NCBI GenBank assembly: GCA_032690845.1
Contig: CM064434.1
Span: 31,774,413 to 31,838,412, forward strand
Reading direction: 5' to 3'
DNA from: Eleusine coracana subsp. coracana
Taxonomy: Eukaryota; Streptophyta; Magnoliopsida; Poales; Poaceae
Length of the DNA stretch: 64,000 bases
Each line of letters starts with the position of its first letter. Positions within the stretch are counted from its first letter, which is position 1. Below are positions 32,944 to 45,001 of this stretch, one piece after another. Under the pieces are notes generated by a model. It ran no database searches and was not told where the DNA came from. It was given only the letters and a program-made list of their open reading frames with translations. Made by a program: the position numbers and the translations under genes.

Positions 32944-33066
32944 TGTAACAGCACCGTCAGAGTTAGCAAATAGCTGAGGCAGGAAAAAAAGCTCTTTCTC
33001 AATGTCACCTTCGGATCACAAAGCCGGTTAAGGTCCACTCATGATCAAACCAGCTCTGATACCAAT

Positions 33067-34841
33067 TGAAGGACCGAGAAGGCGATCGAAGGGGGAGTGA
33101 ATGGGAGCCAATCAAAATTCTTCAAGAGAACTTGGCCTATATCCCAAAAACAGCCGAAACCAACCTCCGAACCGATCACCAAGACTACATACACCAACTA
33201 GTGGTGTACTAGCCCTAGGAGTGATCAACCACAGCAAAGAAACACAGTGGAAACAAAAAGGAAACATCAGAGACTCGAGATAGTCAAAAACCTTAAAAAC
33301 TACAGCTTACTGAACCACACCGGCAGTGCCGATCAGGACCATCGGCAGTGCCGGTTGGCCCCATCGGCAGTGCCGATCAGGACCATCGACAGTGCTGTTG
33401 CGGGGTTCTGAGACCCACCGGCAGTGCCGGTCCTGGTCGTCGGCAGTGCTGATCGACCCCAACAGAATAGCAGAAACTTTCAGGAATTTGGCAAATCTTC
33501 TCCAAAACCTAACCAAACGAACTCCAAATGATGCAATTTTTGGACTAGTGAATCCTCATCACATCACGACCCTAATCCTAGAAAATCATCTCAATTGGCT
33601 CAAGGAATCTTCACGAATTTCAGATCTTGTGCCAAGAACACCAAAAAGGGGAAACTTGAGAAATCCTTCAAATCAAAGGTGCTAGAGCTATTGATTCGGT
33701 CAAGGATCCATAGAGGATTGTTCTAGCTCATCCTAGCAATAAGTTTCTCAAGAAATCCGAGGCAAAAAACTCTTCCAAAAATGAGATAAAAAATCACCAC
33801 GAAAATAGCTCCAAAAATAGGAAAAAAAGAATTTTGGGATTCAAGTGAAGAGGAAAATCTTGAGCACAAAAATACTTCTCATATCATAGAAAGGTGCTTA
33901 CAAGATCCATAGATACAAGGCTAGGAAGCCACCCTCTTCCTCCCACTATTTGGAAGAGCAAGAGATGTCTCTCACACACCCTTTCCTCTCCTCTAAAATA
34001 TGAAGACCTCTCCTAGCACTTTGAATAGAGTCCTAACACAAGGCTAATGGAAAGAGAGAAACCTCTCCCACTAGCCACACCTCTCCTTATATAGGCCTAG
34101 GGTCTATTGTCCACATGACCACTCTACCCTTGACCTACATAACACACCCACCTAACACCGGGGGCATAACCGTCCATCTTTTTCCTCATAGCCCGAAAGC
34201 CATTGGACGCTTCACGTCTTTGCTTCATCTCGAAGCAAGCTCCGTGATGGTGCCACGTGCACCACCAACCACCGCCACCGGTTTTGAGGCCCAAACTAGG
34301 AAACCACCTTGCACGCTTCTCAAAGCGCGACTTCTCGATGTCGACGCGTGTCACCTTATCCTGCGATCCTGACCACCGGCAAGTCTCTCCTAGTCCCTGT
34401 CCATTGGGCCCCCTTGTCACTTGCACCGGCATCCCGTTTGCCTTGACTTGGTCAACACACTGTCTTCATCACTGCCACGGTTTTGAGGCTCAACCACGAA
34501 ACAGTCCGTGCTTCTTGCCTCTCCATGTGTACGGTGTCGATCACCCTTGACTTCACCGGCATCCCGATCGTCTGGCCCCAAGTCCCCTACTTGTGCCCGA
34601 TCCTCTCACCGTTGACCGCTAAGTCGAGTCCAGTGACCTACACATCATGAGACAAGCAAACACATTTCCCATCTCCTGCAATATCACCAATATCTCCACC
34701 AACCCCGGTTAGTCATAACCATGATATGCAAACCCATGCAATCCCTGAATTCCCGCATTTCAACTCAAACATCAAATCCACTCAAGTCAATTACTCATCA
34801 CAAATATAACAAACCATGGCACATATCTACATGGTTTCTCA
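33067..34841 (-). repeat. 5' LTR of the gag-only element
   Basis: It adjoins the primer site at 33050-33064 on its left. It contains the CGGCAGTGCCG array at 33318-33460 and a TATATAAG box (minus) near 34090. It differs from 27201-28976 by scattered substitutions. Confidence 0.9.
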
Positions 34842-36252
34842 TACCTTTCTTGATACTTCTTGGTCATTGAGGTGCATGATTCACTTATTTCATTGACCTT
34901 TGTAAGGTCCTTGGTCAAAGCCTCATTCTTCTCCTTCTCTTGCTCAAGTTTCTTGGTGAGCTCAAGGTTCTTTCTTCTTTCTTCATCAAGTAACTCTTCT
35001 TGTCTATCAATGATTCTTTCTTGATTGTCCAACTCCCTTTGTAGCTTATCTAGCATTTTCCCCATTTCATGCATGGAGGGGACCAAGTCCGCCTCTTCAT
35101 CACTACAATAAGAAGGATTGAAATCGGTGTAAGGAGCTACCTTGCTTTCCTTGGCCATGAAGCATCGAGGGGCATCATCTTCATCATCGGTGAGGTTGTT
35201 GAAGAGTGACTTCTTGGCCGGAGATAGACCAATGGCAATGTTAGTAATGCCACCCTCATCATCTTCATCATTATCATCGGAGATGTACTCTTGGCCAATG
35301 TGAGCATGTCTCTTGTTGTATGGCTTCTTGTTGGGCTTGGTCTTGTTCTTGTACTTTTCATTTTTCTTGCCCTTGCCATTTAATCTTGGACAATCGGCAA
35401 TCATGTGTCCTTGTTCATGACACTCATAGCATCTTGTATTTGTTCTTCTAGCTTTTGCCTTGTCAAAGCTTCTTTTGGTGAAACCATTTTTGATCATGTA
35501 TTTGCCAAATTTCTTGACAAGTAAGGCACATTCTTCATCCTCTTCTTCTTCATCATCATTCTCATCATCATCATCATCTTGACTTTGAGCACCAAGTCCT
35601 TCTTGTTTGTGCTCTCATCTCCTATGAGCACGTTCACCCTCTTGCCCCCATCATCACGACTTTTGTGGGCATTTATTCTTCCAATGACTTCATCCATTTT
35701 GAAGCTCTCAAAACCATCCTTCTCTTCAATGATGGTGCAAAGTGTTGGATTCCACATCCTAAGAGCCATGAGGAGCTTATAATTGACTTCCTCATCTTTG
35801 ATGTTGTTTCCATAGGATCTTCTCACATTTACAATGTCCATGAGCCTATCATGTGTTTGTTGAGGCTCTTCTCCCTTATTCATCATGAAAAAGTTGAATT
35901 GATTCTTGAGAACTTGAAGTCTTGACTTCTTCACAACATCCACTCCCTCATGGGCACATGTAAGTTTCTTTCACATTTTTCGGGCATTCTCAATTCTAGC
36001 AACTCTTGAATATTCCTTAGGATTCAAGAAAGAGAGAATGGCCGACACCGCTTGGGCATTGCGATGTATGTTGAGTTGGTCCATAGTTTTAGGATTGTCC
36101 TTGTCTTCCAAGGTGTATCCTTTCTCCATAATTTCCCAAATTGGTGGACCAATTGACCTGAGATACATCTTCATGCGATGCTTGTACCAACTAAAATCCT
36201 TGCCTTCAAAGTAAGGCAATCTTCCACTTCCACTTCCATGGATATTTGTCAC
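34842..36252 (-). pseudogene. Sirevirus gag, N-terminal and middle part
   Basis: It starts MTNIHGSGSGRLPYFEGK at 36252. The copia gag core follows (WYKHRMKMYLRS, then FNFFMMNKGEEPQQTHDRL), then a CCHC knuckle (CYECHEQGHMIADC, about 35440) and an acidic coiled-coil ending KKYQERY, where the gag-only element begins. Internal damage: a stop after ARKM near 35971 and frame changes near 35500. The continuation is at 27200-26611. Its product would form the virus-like particle. Confidence 0.85.
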
Positions 36253-36401
36253 ACGGCATAATTGAAGGGGATGGATGTGTGCAACTCATTTCCCTTACTT
36301 GTTGAAGTAAGATCTTGAGGCTTGTCACCTTCTCCCAGCTTTAACATCTTTTAATCTTCAAGCTTTCAAGCCTTATAGAAGATTCCTGCTCTTATACCAA
36401 T
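36253..36401 (-). other. Sirevirus leader and primer site
   Basis: A short leader. On the minus strand TGGTATAAGAGC (plus 36388-36399) follows the LTR end after two bases. It is a tRNA-iMet-type primer site with one change from TGGTATCAGAGC. Confidence 0.8.
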
Positions 36402-37912
36402 TGAAAGTTGCCTAGAGGGGGGGGGGGTGAATAGGCAATTTAAAAATAATCCAAAAAACATTAGAGATTTGGAATGACGGAACTTCCGTCGCCACGGAAA
36501 CAGAACTTCTCACTAATGTTCCTCTAAACAATGAAATTAATGCAGATAACAAAGAGAAGGAAATGCTAACTTGGTAGAAGTGAAGCTAATGGAATGTAAA
36601 CCTAAGGTTCTTGAATGAATGACTAGCCATACAAATAACAAGTGATACAAGCACAATAGTATGAAAGAAATGAGCAAGCACAAATATAAAAGCGGGAATG
36701 TAAAGAGAGACACAAGAATTGACCCGAGGTTCGGCAACCACACTAAGTAGTTCCTACATCCTCGTTGAGGAGCCACACAAAGTGGCCGGGTCTCTCTCAA
36801 CCCTTTTCCCCGTCAAGCAATCACAAAGATCGTGCTCGGATTTCTTTCTCCACTTGATTCTTTTCCTCCGGAGGCAAATCACACCTTCACAAACATCCCC
36901 GACTCACCACATGAAGTTGGGAGCTCAAGGGCGACGCCTAGCCGTCTAGGAGACCACGTCTCCAAGAGTAACAAGCAAATCAAATCTTGATGGGGAGGGA
37001 AAGATGTGCTCAAGCTTTTGAGTGGATGGATTCAATGTTTTTATGGTTGGATCTCTCACTCTTGGATTTGAATCTCAAGGACAAGTCTAGGAGTGAGAGG
37101 GGAGAGCTCTAGATGAAGAGTGAGTGAAATGGCAAGCAATCCAACCCTTCCCATGGGGGAAGTGGTGAGCTATAAATAGAGGCTCTCCAAAAACTAGCCG
37201 TTATGCTATTTTCTGGGTCTGACGGAACTTCCGTGGTTACCCATGGAACTTCTGTTATTTCAAATTTAGCCGTTGCATGAGCCTAGGTTAGAAGCCAGAT
37301 GGTGTGACGGAACTACCGTCATGGTGTGATGGAACTTCTGTCACTCTCGGTTTGACAAGGACAGAGCTCACAGAACTTCCGTGAGAGCCATGGAGATTCT
37401 GGTGACGGAACTTCTATCAAGGGGTGACGAAACTTCCATCACTCTCAGGAAGGCAGCAAGTAGGAACCCGACACTGATGAAACTTCTGCCACCCTCGAGA
37501 AGACAGAAAGTGAGAACCCGACGCTGATGGAACTTCCGTGAGAGAGCTCACGGAACTTTTTTCACTCTCTGATTGGCTCAAAAAAAGACTGGTTCTAAGG
37601 CTTTGTTGGCTATACTTCTCACAAATCTTTTTGGAGGCTCGAGCACACACATTTCCCTTCTTAGCAAGTTTGTTTTACTCCCCTTTATAGTTCGGCATAC
37701 CTATGACTCAAAATAAGTAAAAGACTAATCATTGAAGTGCTTTTGAGTCCATATCCTTTCCTTTCTTTTTGGGAGAAAACAACATCTTGCAAATGTGGGA
37801 TTATACAACAATTTTTATTATCTACACATCTACTTCATAAACAAGTTAGCACACTTTTAATCTTTCATCATCGTACACCAAAACCCACTAGGGGATCCTA
37901 GATGCATCTTCA
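36402..37912 (-). repeat. Sirevirus 5' LTR
   Basis: 1511 bp, bounded by the primer site on the left and CTCAT (37913-37917) on the right. It has an 11-G run (36417-36427), the GACGGAACTTCCGTC-type array (about 37210-37570) and a minus-strand TATTTATAG near 37173. It provides the uninterrupted version of the site where the gypsy element entered the other LTR. Confidence 0.92.
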
Positions 37913-37917
37913 CTCAT

Positions 37918-39027
37918 GTCTTCTGTTGACCACCTCCTCAAGCAAGAAACTCCCCTCAGGAGTTGTGATTTGTAGGAGGTACATGTCAATCACTTCATAT
38001 GGTGGAATCCTCCATAGTCCTCGAAAGGAGTTTATCCTACACAGAAGATCATAAATTCTCAAGAGAGTCTCACAAAGGTCATCATTCGTATTTCTCAGAA
38101 ATTTATTAAATTGAAAGAAGAGATCCTATTGGTGAGCTCGACGAAGATGCCAATGTCGATCTTGTGGTGGAGGAGGCGGAGGCGCCGGAGCTGTAGTGGT
38201 GAGATTCATCATCTCAAATGATCATGTGAGCATTGTGGTCGGCGCTCCTCTCACAACAATGCGAGGTCCACCGAGGTGCATGGGGTAGAACTTGGAATGA
38301 CACTTGATGTAGAGCTTGACGAAGCACTTGATGAAGAGCTTGGTGTTGGTCTGGATCTGAAGGTGTTGTAGAAGCTGTTGCAAGGCAATCTTGTGGAGGG
38401 ATCAAAGAAGTATGAGCTCAAAACTACTTCTTTCCCTTTCCTTGAAGATGCTTCATTGTTTGCCCTGAATGTCTTCCTCCCCGTCAAGCTTGCGGTGGTC
38501 TCCTCATCCTTGAAGAGTAGCCTGATCACATCATCAACAGAAAGATTCTTGTCCATGATGAGATCAAGGGTGATGTAGAGGAGCTTGTTGCTTGGGAGCA
38601 AGGAGAGTATCTTCTCGACAATCAATAACTTGGGGACCTCGAAAGTAGTTGCTGCACTACTGTCCACAATATCTCGCAAGCGAATAAGAGAGCCAAGTAA
38701 GTCCTCATTCTCATTAGCAGGAAAAGCAAATACCTTCCAAACAAGTGAGTCACTTGCACGATCAACAAAAGGCTCGCAAGCATCATCAGTACTAGTCATG
38801 CTAGAGGAGCTAGCAAGATCAAGAGAAACATTATTATCATTCATCACATTAGGCACACTAGTAGAGCAACCTATCAAGTCATCACTAGAAGGATCTAGGC
38901 ACTCACTAGAATTAGGCACATCCAAACAATCATCATCATACACATGATCATCGATAAATGTATTGGCAAAGTCCATAAGAGTATCCATCAACTCATCTGG
39001 AATCCTGTCATTTAGGTAGCTTTTCAA
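37918..39027 (-). pseudogene. Gag of the outer copia element
   Basis: An open minus-strand frame (39027-38251) starts MKSYLNDRIPDELMDTLMDF and is rich in Ser/Asp (CLDVPNSSECLDPSSDDL). It contains a helical LYITLDLIMDKNLSVDDVIR segment and ends in a poly-Ser tail. It follows a primer site and LTR in the position of gag, but no domain is recognisable with certainty. Bases 37918-38250 continue the element without a clear frame. Beyond the Sirevirus insertion the same element continues at 11811 with protease. Confidence 0.6.
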
Positions 39028-39125
39028 GCGATCCTTCCATGGGCTATGACCCTACCCCAAATAGGATGACATACCAACTCAATATGGTCACTACTCAAGG
39101 CGGTTAAGCCCTATAATGAGCACAT

Positions 39126-39138
39126 GGATCTAATACCA
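39126..39138 (-). other. Primer-binding site of the outer copia element
   Basis: On the minus strand TGGTATTAGATCC follows the LTR end CTTTCA after two bases. It is a slightly diverged tRNA-iMet site. Confidence 0.75.
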
Positions 39139-39140
39139 CT

Positions 39141-40540
39141 TGAAAGGATCGAGTGGCCGAGATGGAGGTTGAATCAGGAACTTGCTATATGTACCAAATT
39201 TGCTAGTTTCTAAAACCAAGCACTCAAATAACTCCTAAACAACTCTAGTGGAGAACATGCTAGCAAGATAATAGTCCTATGAAAGGAACAACAACCTAAG
39301 CATGCTAGTGGATCACACACAAGGCAATACAACTCCTATGCAAGCTAGTAATAAAGACATGCATAGCAAACACCAAGATAGCAAAGGAGCCTACTCATAC
39401 GAAGCTACAAGATAAGGAACTAAAGCATACAAGCATGAGTAGCACAACACATGTGAGGGTGATCAATCGAGCCAAAGCAACTCCTATACATGCTAGTGAT
39501 CACATGCGGAAGCTAAACACTACTAGCAACTAAAGAAGCCTATTCATGCAAGTCTACAAGATAACCAACTAGAACAAGGTAAGTACACATTCATGAATAA
39601 CATGATATGTAAATCATCATAGTAAGGAGTAGAGTAAGAGATGGCTCATGATATTTTTTCCCGAGGTCTCGAAAGGATGGCGCCTTCCCTTACTACTCAT
39701 TGGACCACTGCCGCCAGAGTACCGGTCCTCCTTCTATCAAGTGGAGGTCTCGCACACGAGCTTACAATCACTCCTGGAGTGAAGACACAGTTGCATCACC
39801 GCTGCCACCAAGGCACAAGCTTACCTCCCACAAGAACTTGCCGGACTCCCTAAGACGACATGGGCGCTCACCAGCGATGCCCCTTTCAACGGAGGGCTCA
39901 AATCGTGTACAAACTTGTGACGCCCTACACAACCGATCATGATAGGCTCGATCACCGACACCTAACTAGTCTAGGTCTCACCATAGACCAAGAGTAACAG
40001 CCTAGATCACATCCTAAGGACACCCTAGCCTTTGATGTGGATAGATGCTCAAGTTACTCTCTCCAGCTATCTCAAGATATCCAATATCTCCTAGTGCTCC
40101 TCTCTTTTTCTCTTGGCTCCTCACAAATGCTCCTAGTAATTTCACTGGCCAAGAGAGGTCTCCAAGACCCAACAATGAAATTATATAGGCTTCCAACCTC
40201 ATGTGGCGCTGCGATAGCACATTGCATTGATTTTTTTGTATCGTTGTGGTAGTTATAGCTTGTTGCAACACCATGTGGTGTTGTGTATAGGTGATTGGCA
40301 ACGATGGCTGCATTGCAGTAGGACGGATTCGCAACTATGCGCATTGTTGCTATAATGGCTATTGCATCAATGTTGCATAGTTGCAAGTACGCGATATTGC
40401 AACACTCTTGAGGTGTAGCGAATGCCACAGTTGCCACGTAGGTGCTTGTCGCGATATCTGACCCAAACTGCAATGACCTCCTCCGCGTTGCTATACGCTG
40501 AGTGTATCATAATGAAATGAATAGCATTGAATAGCGTACG
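39141..40540 (-). repeat. Outer copia 5' LTR (right end uncertain)
   Basis: The LTR terminus TGAAAGGATCGAG is at 39141. A minus-strand CCTATATAAT lies near 40180. Bases 40190-40480 are rich in TTGCAAC, GTTGCAAC and TTGCGATA-like words, a private palindrome-like array. The other LTR is lost, so the right end is a guess. Small ORFs inside are not supported as genes. Confidence 0.6.
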
Positions 40541-41200
40541 AAATGAATATCAGCCGTGGTAATCCATGTTTAGTGTATTGCAACAAAATGAATAGCGTAC
40601 ATCAATCCAATACTATTGTTAGTTACATCAATCCAGTATTCACTCATACAACCCATTCAAATCAGAAATTGCAATTGTATCCACAGAAATTTCTGCATGC
40701 CGAAATGATAACAATGAAGGGAGAACTAAGGTTGCTTTGCACCTAGGCAATCCTGAACCTTGAATATCACCCTGCCAATTCTCAATGTTCCTGCATGCCC
40801 TAATAAGAGACATATAGGGTTTCTAGTGAGATGAGAATTACAACTTATGGAGCTATATAGAAATGCATTGATAAAAATTAAGGCAATTATGAATGAAGGT
40901 CTATTTCTAGTTCTTACATGCATGTTGATTCCTTTTGCCTCCTCGTGTTCTACTTAGAACTATCAGCTCATTTCGAGATATGAAATTTTTTGATGGCTCA
41001 TGATCATGATATTTCTTCGCCAAATTCTTTGACAGCTTGGTAGGTTTTGGTTTGCGAGCCGGAACATTTTCTTTTTGTATTGTGATAATGCTTCTTGTCT
41101 CAATCTGGTATAAAGATGTTGGAATATTGTTAGCTATAATCCAAGCACCATATCATCATGACTGCCATACTTGTTCAAAACCATTACTTGCTCCGGCTCG

Positions 41201-41605
41201 AGTGTTCGAATAGTGTTATGCATTGGTGTTGCATCAATGTTGTCCTTAGTGTTCCTAGCTTCACGTTCTGTTGTATTGTAGCTTATTACATTGTTCGTCG
41301 CTTCATTTCTCTCCTCTACAATTATGCCTTCACTGGTCCCTAACGCAATGTTGGTTTCATCAGTAGCAGCCTGCAAATTACAAAACAGAGAACAAATTAT
41401 GTAGTATGACAAATTTAAAAGTAGTCAAGAGTTCGACTATAATCTATGTGAGCAATTTCAGAAACTTTCACGAGCATTACGAATCTTTAATTGGCAATAG
41501 AGGTTGGCAATGGCGGAGCTAGGTCCAAGCTCTAGGTTGGGCCAAATGCTATCAGGCTGATTTGGCTGGACCAAAGGAAAAAATGTTAAAAATAGATGCA
41601 AAAAA
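41201..41605. repeat. Direct repeat, copy 1 (offset 760 bp)
   Basis: Aligns without net gap to 41961-42365 at high identity. It covers the last exon of the Transposase_24-like gene and the following GGCGGAGCTAGG segment. Confidence 0.85.
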
Positions 41606-41647
41606 AACAGGAATTTTATTATCCAAAATACTGGCAAGTAGTTTTGA

Positions 41648-41905
41648 AAAACTACTGGTCAGTAGTTTGAGGGTAATTTCATAATTGCACTATTAATTAA
41701 TAAATTGATGTTTATTTTTATGATAGAATATTAAGCCTACCAACTTATTAAAACATTAGTTTATCTTAAAAAAAATAAAAAATTAGTTATTAATCAGATT
41801 ATTAATATAAGTTTATTTATAACAATAAAAATTAATTGCTATAAATCTACAATTCTTACTTTTCCAATATTGCCCTCAAATTGAGAAACTACTGGTCAGT
41901 AGTTA
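41648..41905. mobile_element. MITE-like inverted-repeat element
   Basis: AT-rich and about 258 bp long, bounded by AACTACTGGTCAGTAG followed by TTTGAGGG at the left and the inverse at the right (CCCTCAAA...AACTACTGGTCAGTAGTT). The termini are themselves palindromic. It lies between the two copies of the 400-bp direct repeat. No clear target duplication was seen. Confidence 0.5.
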
Positions 41906-41960
41906 TGATTTTAGATTATGAAATCTATATTGTTAGATCAAACTACTGACCCGGGCCCTC

Positions 41961-42365
41961 AGTGTTCGAACAGTGTTACGCACTAGTGTTGCATCAATGT
42001 TGTCCTCTGTGTTCCTAGCTTCGCGTTCAATTGTATTGCAGCTTATTACATTGTTCGTCGCTTCATTGCTCTCCTCTGCAATTATGCCTTTAGTGGTCCC
42101 TAATGCGATAATGGTTTCATTAGTAGAAGCCTGCAAATTACAAAACAGAGAACAAATTATGTAATATGACAAATTTAAAAGCGGTCAAGATTTCGACTAT
42201 AATCTATGTGAGCAATTTTAGCAACTTTCACGAGCATTATGAATCTTTAATTGGCAATAGAGCTTGGCAGTGGCGGAGCTAGGCCCAAGCTCTAGGTTGG
42301 GCCAAATGCTATCGGGCTGGTTTGACTGGGCCAAAGAAAAAATGCCAAAAACAGATGCAAAAAAA
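41961..42365. repeat. Direct repeat, copy 2
   Basis: Partner of 41201-41605. Both copies encode the NNVIS..T.EREARNT..NIDAT block on the minus strand. Confidence 0.85.
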
Positions 42366-43421
42366 TAGATGTATCTTTTGGATCTAAGCGTGGGCATGAG
42401 AGTGTTAATTACCTCCGGATTGCAATTTTGTGGAACCATTGTTGGAAACTCTTGTAATATTTTTTCTTGAAGTTTGGCCATGAGTCGCTCCTCGTCTTCT
42501 TCCTTGTCGGTAGCTTGCTTTGCAAGAAGCGCTTTTAGTTGCTCAAGCTCAAGAGCTTGTTCTCAGACTCTTTCCTTAAGCAGTTGCTTGTTATTTAGAT
42601 TACGCATGTAACCTTGGCCAGGTAACCTGCTTGATTTGGCGCCGGTTGTTTCCATGTATGATTGTTGGAGAATAAGGCCCTCTTTAACACATGCTGATGG
42701 GTTACTTCTTGCTTCATCACAACCCAATTCAGATGATTCAGCCATATGCAATCTCCTGGCTGCATTACTCTGAGGAAAAGAAACAAATGTATGTGATCAA
42801 TATACGTAATGTTGCGATAGAAAGTAAATTAGTCCATAAAGTTTATAGCACTTACATAAATACTTTCAGACATCTCATTTGACCATTGTCCATGCTTTGT
42901 GTGAGTAACATTAAAGAGTTCCATAGGGCCCGGCTCAACACCAGTTTCTATATCTCTCTACAAATGCAAGCGTACACATCACTAATATGTCAGATTAATG
43001 TGTTACAAGCAGAGAACAGTCATGCCAATGTTTACCATTTCCCAACTACACTGAGAGAAAGGCTTCGGACCCATCACATGCATATTTTTTATTTCTTTAT
43101 GATTCGTAGAGTTATGGCTATTGATCTTCTGCAGAAAGTTAACAATTATAGTTAGGAAACTTAAACTACCACTGCAAAACATAAAAGCTCAAGACTTTCC
43201 AATAGTTCAATATGCAGATGATATGCGCCTAATAATGGGCAATACAGCACACTTTCATCCCTGCCTGCTTGGGACATGCATGGTTACAAGGACAAAAATA
43301 AGGTAGTTTGGGAATTAAGAAATTAGCAACACAGAATGATACGCTCCTGGTAATGGAAGCCACTCAAGACGACAGCTCTGAAAGCCCTACTACACACATT
43401 TACTGAATTAACTGGCTTTAG

Positions 43422-43934
43422 CTCTACTAGAAAAAAAAACTGTTGATACGCTTTATTTATGAGATAGATACGTTTATTTCATCTTTATAGTAATATAGAA
43501 ACGTTTTCAAAAGGCGTGTTGGAGGTGTCTCTGCACGTGCCATGTTAAAAGCTTGTAGAGGTGAATTTTAAAAGCGTGTCTAAGCTATAAAAGATGTTTT
43601 ATAGAGACGATATATACACATTTACATATCTACATACGCGTTTCTATTACATGTCTATTTTTTAGACATGTTTTTGATGTGTTAATAAATTGAGACATAG
43701 CTTGATTGATTTGTTTATATTTCGTATCTACTAATATAGAGACGTTGTATATAATGTTTTAAAATATTATTCTTTATCACCTCTTTATTTTTGACAACCT
43801 AGTCTAACCATCTCATCTTATCACATTGACATATTTTTAAAATCATGTTAAAAAGTGTCTTTAAGTCTTGATGTAAAGACGTTTATAAAAACGTAACTAC
43901 ACAATCATGTTTACAGGGTCTTTTTCTTGTAGTG
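43422..43934. mobile_element. Non-autonomous CACTA element, 513 bp
   Basis: The right terminus read inward is CACTACAAGAAAAAGACCC. The left is CTCTACTAGAAAAAA, the same motif with two changes. Both are flanked by TAG (43419-43421 and 43935-43937), the 3-bp duplication expected for CACTA. The interior is AT-rich with no gene. Related sequence lies at 53.32-53.64 kb. Confidence 0.8.
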
Positions 43935-44770
43935 TAGAGAGTAATAGATCATAACAAATCAATCATAGTTGTACTAAATGTCAGCAACGATAGAATGGAG
44001 ATCCTGGCTAACACGGGTGTAATGTGGGAAATTTGCCATTCACATACCTATGATTGCCACTATTTACCACAAAACCAATATTAGAGGATTTCATCCCACT
44101 TGTCCAAACAATTGAGAAAAAGACGCACAAGTTACCTTGGAGTATTTGGGCTACAAGAAATGAACATTGTGTTACCTTGAACTTTGAAGTTCCAAAGTAC
44201 TTGATTAAATAGTGCCACTCTACAATGTCCAGGTCTTCAGGCTTATGCTTCATTCCGGCATCATAATGCTTGTATACCTTATATGTAGCATTAAAAGTGG
44301 ATATCCATCCTTTGTAGCGCTCTAGCGTAACCTTCAATATCTTTTCCTTGGCATCACCAATGTGCTCCATGTCCCATCCTTCCTATTGTAAGTCATTTAT
44401 GTTAATATATTGTTAACAATTGATAAATGGTACAGTGTACAAGGAAATTAACATACCATAATGTTTTCGGTGATAAAATTCTTGATTTTTTTGCTTACAT
44501 GTTTCCACTGTCCAACTCCAATAATTGGAGTCTTTTGTCCTTGTAAACGTAATCACTTCATCCACAAATGTACATCTATTTTTCCCACCAGGACCACCCA
44601 AAGTTGGCAAAAATTCAATTTGCATTTTCACTACACTAGCCTTATATGTCCTGGCAAGTGCAGCTAGACCTTTCATGGTACCACGACCGACAATCTTACC
44701 ATTTCCTACTGATCATAAAACAAATGGCTATGAGATACTGTGTCTGTACCAAACTACAAGGTTTCAGGGC

Positions 44771-45001
44771 TACTAATGCTACGACATTAAGCACATTCTC
44801 AATGGATCTTTCATTTGATATTTATTAGGTGACACATCAGCAAAAAAGATAACATGGCATGGTATTTAATATGAAAGATGAGGGAAACCTTTCATTTCAT
44901 ACAATAAGACTAGAAAGCGATTGTATCACATTTGGAAAACGTGAAATGAAATAGGCCATTGGGAATGGCCTAATAATCATATACAATAAGCACATTCTCC
45001 T
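44771..45001. other. No gene
   Basis: AT-rich intergenic sequence; nothing recognised. Confidence 0.5.

Larger units (their letters stand above)
27201..34841 (-). mobile_element. Non-autonomous gag-only LTR retrotransposon (TR-GAG type)
   Basis: LTRs are 27201-28976 and 33067-34841 (1776 and 1775 bp). The ends are TGAAGGACC...TTTCTCA on the plus strand. Flanks are CACCT (27196-27200) and TACCT (34842-34846), one mismatch apart, and removing the element rejoins Sirevirus gag. On the minus strand the 5' LTR is followed by TGGTATCAGAGCTGG (plus 33050-33064). The 4.09-kb interior holds a gag-like gene but no protease, integrase or RT, so the element depends on a helper. Repeated GGGGGAG tracts suggest a Sirevirus helper. 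The class matches the published TR-GAG concept. Confidence 0.9.
11817..37912 (-). mobile_element. Sirevirus (Ty1/copia, Maximus/SIRE lineage) with two nested insertions
   Basis: The element reads on the minus strand. Its LTRs (36402-37912 and 11817-20214) start TGAAAG/TGAAGA-like and end CTTTCA, and both outer sides carry CTCAT (11812-11816 and 37913-37917), a perfect 5-bp target duplication. Order on the minus strand: 5' LTR, primer site, gag with CCHC knuckle, protease, integrase, RT-RNase H, palindromic array, env-like ORF2, multiplied polypurine tracts, 3' LTR. Removing the gypsy (12911-19744) and the gag-only element (27201-34841), with one copy each of their duplications, leaves about 11.6 kb, normal for a Sirevirus. 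Gag, integrase and ORF2 are damaged; the RT frame is intact. Confidence 0.92.
40541..44770 (-). pseudogene. CACTA (En/Spm) Transposase_24-type gene, decayed multi-exon
   Basis: Exon-like minus-strand blocks occur with family motifs. Bases 44676-44460 encode KGLAALARTYKASVVKMQIE and CTFVDEVITF. Bases 44373-44170 encode DMEHIGDAKEKILKVTLERY and DLDIVEWHYLIKYFGT. Weak pieces lie near 43120-43060 and 42970-42840. Bases 42770-42470 encode a Gln/Glu-rich coil (EQLKALLAKQATDKEEDEE). A last block with NIDATPMHNTIRTLE is at 41412-41134. These match the plant transposase (Ptta/En/Spm) family PF03004, the accessory protein of CACTA elements. Stops and frameshifts, a duplicated last exon and an inserted CACTA mini-element show it is dead. 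Exon borders are approximate. Confidence 0.7.
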
